Origin: Gordionus sp. m RMFG-2023
Lineage: Eukaryota > Nematomorpha > Gordioida > Chordodea > Parachordodidae
Length of the DNA: 64,000 nt
NCBI RefSeq assembly: GCF_954871325.1
Contig: NC_088775.1
Span: forward strand, 13,865,561-13,929,560
Direction: 5' to 3'
The notes under the pieces are model-generated. The model saw only the letters and a list, made by a program, of their open reading frames with translations, ran no database searches and was not told where the DNA came from. How positions within the stretch are numbered: the stretch's first letter is position 1; each line of letters opens with the position of its first letter. Made by a program: the position numbers and the translations under genes. Of this stretch, positions 58,065 through 64,000 are shown piece by piece.

Positions 58065-58082
58065 AATAGCCTCAAATGAACT

Positions 58083-58769
58083 TATAATACTTAAGGTAGC
58101 GATGAATAAATATACATATTTTTTTAAAGAATATTAATGTTTATTATGATATTAAATAGTAGCTTCCCATAGTTTTTTCATATATAAGCTATTTGCGATG
58201 GACATAAGGATGGTAGACCGAAAAAGAGTGTTTGTGTAAGTTTTTTTTCTATCTTAGATTATTATATAGAATGTAAAAAGAAACCTTTTTTTAAAAAAAT
58301 GTTATTACTAAAATACATATATCATGAACTATTTTTTAAATTAATATTGGACATACATAGTATATTTTCTCTAAGAAATTTTTGAGCCTTATACAAGCAA
58401 AATATTTTCAAGATTCCCTTCTGTAAAATTGGACACATATTACACTAAGCAAACTTGACTAGTGGCTCCCAAAATAGCAATATAAAAAATATCTAATGAG
58501 GTTTAATTATCAATAAAACCAAAAGGTTTAAACCAGTTTATAGACCCTTTTGGAGGTTTGTTAAGGTACAAGTGACAAAATTTATAAAAGTTTTAGCTCT
58601 ACATTTGAACTCATTTCTTGTTTTTAATTCATATAAAGGAAGGTCATAAACACTTAAAATTTTTTATAGTGCACTATTATATTAAAATTTTATCAACTAT
58701 GGTTTAACAAGATTATGCTGGTCTTAACCTGTTTAAAATTTAATTGTAATTAAAAATCAATATTATATG
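58083..58769. other. Intergenic, nothing recognised
   Basis: AT-rich 3' flank of the minus-strand MoaC gene. Confidence 0.5.
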
Positions 58770-59264
58770 CTAAAAAAAATCATTTTTTGTTTTATTGATT
58801 AATGATATATCTTGGATATAATTTTCTTTTGATATATTTTTACACATATCATATAATGATAAGGAAGCTACTGAACATGCTATTAAAGCTTCCATTTCAA
58901 CTCCAGTTTTGGCAAAAGATTTTACTTCTGATTCAATATAGACTTCTGTTGTAGACACGTTAAATTCAATTTTTATATTAATAAAATCCAATGGTATATT
59001 ATGACAAAGAGTCAATATATTAGAAGTATTTTTGGCAGCCATTATTCCAGCAGATTTAGCAACAACTATTGCATTCCCTTTAATCAATGTATTCCCTTGC
59101 AATTTAGAGAATGATTCATAATTCAATTTAAGAGTAGATCTTGCAATAGCTTTTCTATATAGAGATTTTTTAGGAGTTATATCAATCATTTTGACATCAT
59201 TAAATGTTGATGAATATTTAAAAAGTAGACTTGTGATCTTTAGATAATATAGGTTTTTCAGCAT
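58770..59264 (-). CDS. Cyclic pyranopterin monophosphate synthase (MoaC / MOCS1B), intronless
   Basis: 164 residues; E. coli MoaC has 161. It converts the GTP-derived 3',8-cyclic intermediate to cyclic pyranopterin monophosphate, the first stable precursor of molybdenum cofactor. Family motifs are intact: VKMIDI (residues 25-30), KG (62-63), AKSAGIMAAKNT (69-80), LCHNIPL with His88, TGVEMEA with Glu123 and Glu125, YDMCK with Asp139 and Lys142, and Lys158 in the tail (E. coli K51, H77, E112, E114, D128, K131, K147). The usual glycine/lysine C-terminal end is cut short to KNDFF. The first 20 or so residues (MLKNLYYLKITSLLFKYSS) lack acids and could be a mitochondrial presequence. An in-frame stop lies about 60 nt upstream of the ATG. 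Animal MoaC is normally the second half of MOCS1; no MoaA-like sequence is seen nearby. Confidence 0.92.
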   Translation of the reverse strand: MLKNLYYLKITSLLFKYSSTFNDVKMIDITPKKSLYRKAIARSTLKLNYESFSKLQGNTLIKGNAIVVAKSAGIMAAKNTSNILTLCHNIPLDFINIKIEFNVSTTEVYIESEVKSFAKTGVEMEALIACSVASLSLYDMCKNISKENYIQDISLINKTKNDFF

Positions 59265-61237
59265 TTTTTTTAAATTTGTTTTATTTTGATGAATGTATGT
59301 ATGAATAAATATTTATTAACCATTACTTTACGTTAACTAGCCAACATGAATGGTATACTCAATTAAATAAAAGTATTTTAAAATTTTAGTTTCCATTTAT
59401 TAAATCATTTAAATTTGGGGATAGGCTTATTTAAACTTTAACTACTTCGGTGTCATTGCTAGTAGTTTCCAACTTGAGGGCTCAAAATATCAAACTATTA
59501 AAAATTCGCCCAAACTTAATTTTTTATGTCCAATGAATTAAGATATCAAAACTTAATAAGAGTTTTTCAAATTTTATAATTAAATACTTTTAGATGTAGA
59601 TAGCCATTGAAAGTATTTAACAAATTAATTTCGATCGATAGTTAGGGTATCTTATTTAGCAAAAATAAATTTCACCAAAAATTGACAAGAAAAAGATTAA
59701 TATCTATAAATACGAGCTCTCCTTAGCGTCTACATGAACAAAGAGTAGGGAGTAGGAACAGTGTGCATGCAATTTTTCTTAAGGGAGGTAGGATAAATTT
59801 ATTGGGTGGTTATCTTTTAAATTTTTTTATGAAATAGGACATAATATATTGCTGTATACTTTTATTATAAATCTATTAATTATAGTACAATGATATTGCT
59901 CTAATCGACCAAATCTATATATTACAAACAATCATAGATATTATTTTCGAAATAAAACTTTCTACTATCCTTTTAAATATTTAAAAGGGTTAGACATTCT
60001 CAGCAAACTCATAATCATGCCAAACAATAATAATGCATTCATGGTAAATAAGGGGGCTTACAATTGAATTTTTGATCAAAAAAAATTTTATATTGACAAT
60101 ATTTTAATAGTTGGTAGTAGAGCTAAAATAATTTTTTTTTTTTAATTTATGAAAAGATTACCCATATTAATTTAAAACATAGGTTTGGGGGGTGGCGGAG
60201 TTTTCATCTAGTGAAAATCCTGTCATGTAGACGCAGGTCATACCACCACTATCGCTACTTACTAAGAATGTTAACTTATAATTAAAAATACCTAACCCAT
60301 ACTTGATCCCGGTGATTAAGCATCAAGTTTACTATTAAGGAAGCAATTAAAAAACATTTTTATCTATGATTCATAAATAAGCAGAATTCGTCTTTTTTGA
60401 GTAAAATTTTGATTGATATTTTGCGATATAATCATAATTTCAATTCGAATTTGCCAAATGATTTTTCCTTTATCATTCCAAACATATTTTACCTTTGTGA
60501 GAATAATAGGCAATGAGCCGTGATAGAAAAATTACAAAAAGTTTTGTTTTCTTTTTTCAAGATTTGTAAAATTGGCTTTGGTTTTACATTTTCAATAATC
60601 AACTAAACATCAAGATTTCTTGAGCTAATAATATTTATTAATTCTTCTAAGAAAAAATTTTTATTTAAAAAGGAGATAAATATATATACATATAAATGTC
60701 ACTTCTTTGATTTACTAAAAAAAAAGAAGCTTTTTTATAATTTATAACCCAACCTTTATTTCTAAACGTAAAATTGTATAATATACTCGCATGATTTTCT
60801 CTTTATTAATTATAAAATAAACTATTTTATATTTGGTTCTCCAATGTTTATACTGTTTAACGTAATAAAAATTACACAATAATATAATAATGAGCATGAT
60901 TTTTTTTTTAAATAAGAAATATTAAATTTGCTTCTCTCATGTATATTATTATATAACGTTGTAAAAATAATATTATTTTTTAAAGTCAGTTACAATAATA
61001 GTATATTTAACGCAAAAAGATAATATTAATACAGATAGTATAAAGTTTATATTTAATTTATTTAAGAATATTTTAAGAAAAATATGGAAGCAAAATGCTC
61101 CCATGCCTTTATAGGCGCTTCGTCATAGATTGAAATTAGTAAAAGAATTTGATTAGTCAAATGAAACAATTTTAAATTTTACTGCAATAAATTTTTCTAT
61201 AATTTATATTGTAGCAAATACATATTTAAAATTTTTT
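59265..61237. other. Intergenic, no gene recognised
   Basis: Two kb of AT-rich sequence 5' of MoaC. I found no conserved frame or clear transposon ends. Confidence 0.45.
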
Positions 61238-61850
61238 TTTAACTCGCTCTAACTAGACCAAATTAGTTATGTATTTAATATTTGCTTGTTCTAGCAAGCC
61301 AAACTAATTTGGAAATTTTATGCCTATAAAATATATTTTTATTTTAAAAAAAATGTTTCAAGTTAACCAAAATTAGTTAATGCAAGGTATTATTTTCAAC
61401 ATATGTCGTATTGGGATCAAATTGGGATATAGAATGCATGGAAATACGGAATCTCTCAATTTTAAATCATTTACTGAGGTAGATTTTAAAATTTCAAAAA
61501 TCTAATTTGACAGGAAAAGTATTTTAGAATATATAGGATACTCACGCTGTGAATTTCAGATAATTTTACCATGAACCTTTGAACTAGTCGTAATTTATAT
61601 TGATTTTTCATATAAATTAATAAATAGGAAAGATTTATGGAGAAAATTGTCTAAAATTAATAGGGTAGATACCTCTACATATGCTAGAATACATTTCTTT
61701 CCAGTTAAATCAGAATTTAAATTTTTTAGAATAAACCTCGGTAAATGATTTAAAATCGAGATTCCGTATCTCCATGAATGCCGTATCCCAAAATGACATA
61801 CACATTTGTTAATATTAATTTAACTAATTTAGTTGAGTTAGGGCAAGGTA
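61238..61850. repeat. Possible outer TIR element around the 61.4-kb MITE
   Basis: AACTCGCTCTAACTAGACCA then AATTAGTTA (about 61242) is mirrored by TTAACTAATTTAGTTGAGTT then AGGGC (about 61820-61845), on either side of the MITE 61402-61800. The match is partial. Confidence 0.45.
61402..61800. mobile_element. MITE, 399 bp
   Basis: Left TATGTCGTATTGGGATC... with AATACGGAATCTC and TTTTAAATCATTTACTGAGG; right inverse with CCTCGGTAAATGATTTAAAA, GAGATTCCGTATCTCCATGA and TCCCAAAATGACATA. TIR about 65-75 bp. A partial relative lies at 34540-34615. Confidence 0.85.
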
Positions 61851-61877
61851 AAATGTAAAAATTTACCTTAGATTATT

Positions 61878-64000
61878 AATTTTATTTATATACTCAGGTT
61901 GGAAGAAGTGAATAAGAGAAAGATGTATTTTGGGGGTGACATCGACTGGCAAATGAAGAGGGGATCATCCTGGCTGGTGATCTGAATGGACATGTGGGAG
62001 CGAGTAGTGAGGGTTATGAAGGAGTACATGGAGGGTTCAATTACGGCATGAGAAATTTGGAAGGAGAGAGGATTTTAGATTTTAGTGATGCTATGGATAT
62101 GATTGTCTGTAATACAATGTTTAAGAAAGAATCAGAGAAGCTGGTGACTTATAAGTCGGGTAGTACCAAAAGTGCAGTGTATTACTTGTTATTAAGGAGA
62201 TGTGATCGATGTATAGTAAAAAATGTAAAAGTGATACCGGGAGAGGAATGTATAAATCAGCATCTACTAGTTGTAGGAGATCTCACTCTTAAAGGTGCCA
62301 GGGCCACTAAAAGAAAGTTTGTCCCAAGGCTGAAGGTTTGGAAATGGAAGGAGGAGAGTGCTAAACGTCAATTCAATATGGCATTGGCGATTAGGGAGGC
62401 GGAGGTGGCACAAGCATCTGGGGTGAATGACAAGTGGGAAGCCATGAAGAAAGTCTGGGTAATGACAACTGAGGAGGTATATGGATGGACAAAAGGGCCG
62501 CCTAGACATAAGGAGACTTGGTGGTGGAACCTGGAGGTAGCGAAAGCCGTGGATGAGAAACGGAGGTGTTTCAAAGTATGGTATAATAGCAAAGAAAATA
62601 GTGATAATGATATTTACAAGATGGCTAAAAGAAATGCTAAAAAAATTAATAGCGAAGGCTCAAGAAAAAAAAAGACATGAGTTTGCTAAAGAAATGGAAT
62701 GCGCTGATGGAATTGGAAATATGGTTCGAATGGCAAAACAGATGTCAAAAAAGAGGCAGGATGTGATAGGTGTAAAGTGTTTGAAAAATTGGAAGGAAAA
62801 ATGGCGATTGATAGTAGTGGTATTAAGAACACCTGGAAGATTTACATGAAAGGACTTTTGAATGAAGAAAATGAATGGGATAATAATATTAGTTGTGCAA
62901 AGGTAGAAGGTCCAGGGTGTAAATTTGGCAAGGACGAGATAAAGAGAGCAGTGAAAATGAAGAAAGGGAAGACATCGGGTTTAACGATGGTGGTATCAGA
63001 GATGTTTAAAGGTTCTGATGATTTAGGGATTGAATGGTTAATGAATTTAGCCAATCAAATTGTCACAGATGATACTATTCCAGAGGACTGGCGAAGAAGT
63101 ATAATTATCCCAGTATACAAGGAGAAAGGTGATCCTTTAGATTGCGGGTCTTACAGAGCTATTAAACTCTTGGAACATACAATGAAAGTATTTGAGAGAG
63201 TGTTAGAGAAGCGGTTAAGAGAACAAATTAAAATTGATGAAATGCAGTTTGGTTTTACATCGGGAAAAGGCACAACAGATGCAATTTTTGTGGTGAGACA
63301 AATTCAGGAGAAGTATCTTGCGAAGGAAAAGAAACTTTATTATGCGTTTGTTGATTGTAGAAAGCATTTGATAGGGTGCAGCGTATTACTAGATGGGCCT
63401 TGAGAAAATCAGGTGTGGAAGAATGGTTGGTAACCGCAGTGGCAATGTATGTTGGAGCACAAACAGCAGTACGGACGGATTATGGTGATAGTGACAGCTT
63501 TGAGGTGAAGGTAGGACTTCATCAAGGATCCGTGTTGAGTCCATTATTTATCTTAGTAATAGATGTGGTGGCTAGAGAAATGCGTGAAGGACTTCCATGG
63601 GAGATATTATATGCAGATGACCTTGTATTAATGGCAAACAGTGAGGGAGAATTGAGGGATAGTTAGTAAATGGAAGATGACTATGGAAGCAAAGGGCCTG
63701 AAAATGAATGCATCAAAAACAAAGGTGATGATTGTTGGGGAAAATCTAAAGATGGAGGAATCCGGTAAGTGGCCTTGTGGTGTATGTGGGAAAGGAGTTG
63801 CTAGAAATTTTATTCAATGCATCCGATGCCAGGGTACATAAATGATGTAGCGGGAAAAAAGGCAGTTTGATGTTAGAAAGAATGACCTTTATTTGTAGAA
63901 CATGCATGAAAGGGATACATAATAATGATAACCTAAAAAATGGTGGTCTGGATATTGGCAATGGGTTAACCCTAGAAAAAGTGGATAAGTTTTGTTATTT
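61878..64000 (+). mobile_element. Non-LTR retrotransposon (APE-endonuclease LINE), runs off the window
   Basis: From about 61890: APE/EEP endonuclease with LAGDLNGHVGASSEGYEG and RNLEGERILDFSDAMD. The catalytic block usually S.IDY is SAVYY and the QH near NQHLLVVGDL is kept. Reverse transcriptase follows (62777-63660) with DWRRSIIIPVYKEKGDP, MQFGFTSGKGTTDAIF, GLHQGSVLSPLF and the catalytic YADDLV. Then a Cys-rich segment WPCGVCGKGVARN..QCIRC (about 63770-63830) and VDKFCY at the edge. At least three frameshifts or stops. Resembles the RTE/CR1-like elements widespread in invertebrates; clade uncertain. Confidence 0.88.

Larger units (their letters stand above)
53333..58082. mobile_element. Long-TIR element of unknown class (A), with nested element B
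   Basis: Inverted arms of about 310 bp: 53358-53664 and 55667-55926 (for example AACGCCTTTATTTAACAGCA and TGCTGTTAAATAAAGGCGTT; AACTAAAAGATTTTTCTACT and its inverse). The outermost stretch TGAAGGTTATTCTTACTTG at 53340 is mirrored at 58055-58080 (CAAGTAACAATAGCCTCA), beyond element B, which therefore sits in A's right arm. The interior 53665-55640 is AT-rich without a recognisable gene. No target duplication found. Confidence 0.7.

Noticed and set aside
58770-59264. Bacterial contamination as the source of the MoaC gene
   Set aside because: It is flanked within a continuous AT-rich, transposon-laden eukaryotic sequence and shows no operon neighbours or bacterial composition. Transfer in the distant past is still possible.

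Overview
The window is very AT-rich eukaryotic DNA with split genes and dense transposable elements. It looks like an invertebrate animal: the main gene matches animal DCAF1 and the LINE and hAT relatives are of kinds common in invertebrates. The phylum cannot be fixed from this sequence. All product names rest on motif recognition by eye; no search was run.

Host genes. (1) One large plus-strand gene fills about 1.77-44.2 kb: DCAF1 (VprBP), the substrate receptor of CUL4-DDB1 ubiquitin ligases. I trace 25 exons with compatible phases, 4,989 coding nt in all (about 1,662 codons plus stop). They encode the ARM-like helical region, the LisH motif, the invariant linker, the WD40 region and an acidic tail. 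The N-terminal part (roughly 250 residues by comparison with human) lies upstream of the window. (2) A compact intronless minus-strand gene at 58770-59264 encodes MoaC/MOCS1B (molybdenum cofactor synthesis), with a possible mitochondrial presequence.

Mobile DNA by region. 0.2-1.2 kb: hAT remnant. 3.9-19.6 kb, inside the 16-kb intron 4: a MITE split by a minus-strand Ty3/gypsy-like LTR element (LTRs 3944-4229 and 19014-19307, target duplication GCCTG). The LTR element itself carries a 7.2-kb transposon with TIRs of about 0.6 kb (which holds a LINE with a restriction-like endonuclease) and a 0.8-kb hAT MITE. 20-43 kb: other introns hold hAT elements and three MITE families, some nested. 45.4-51.2 kb: a LINE copy split by a TTAA-flanked element that carries a 3.6-kb hAT element. 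51.6-52.8 kb: another hAT with a perfect 8-bp target duplication. 53.3-58.1 kb: a long-TIR element of unknown class with a second TIR element nested near its end. 61.4-61.8 kb: a MITE. From about 61.88 kb past the window end: an APE-endonuclease LINE.

Only DCAF1 and MoaC look like functioning host genes. The rest is layered transposon insertion, with enough intact termini and target duplications to order many events.
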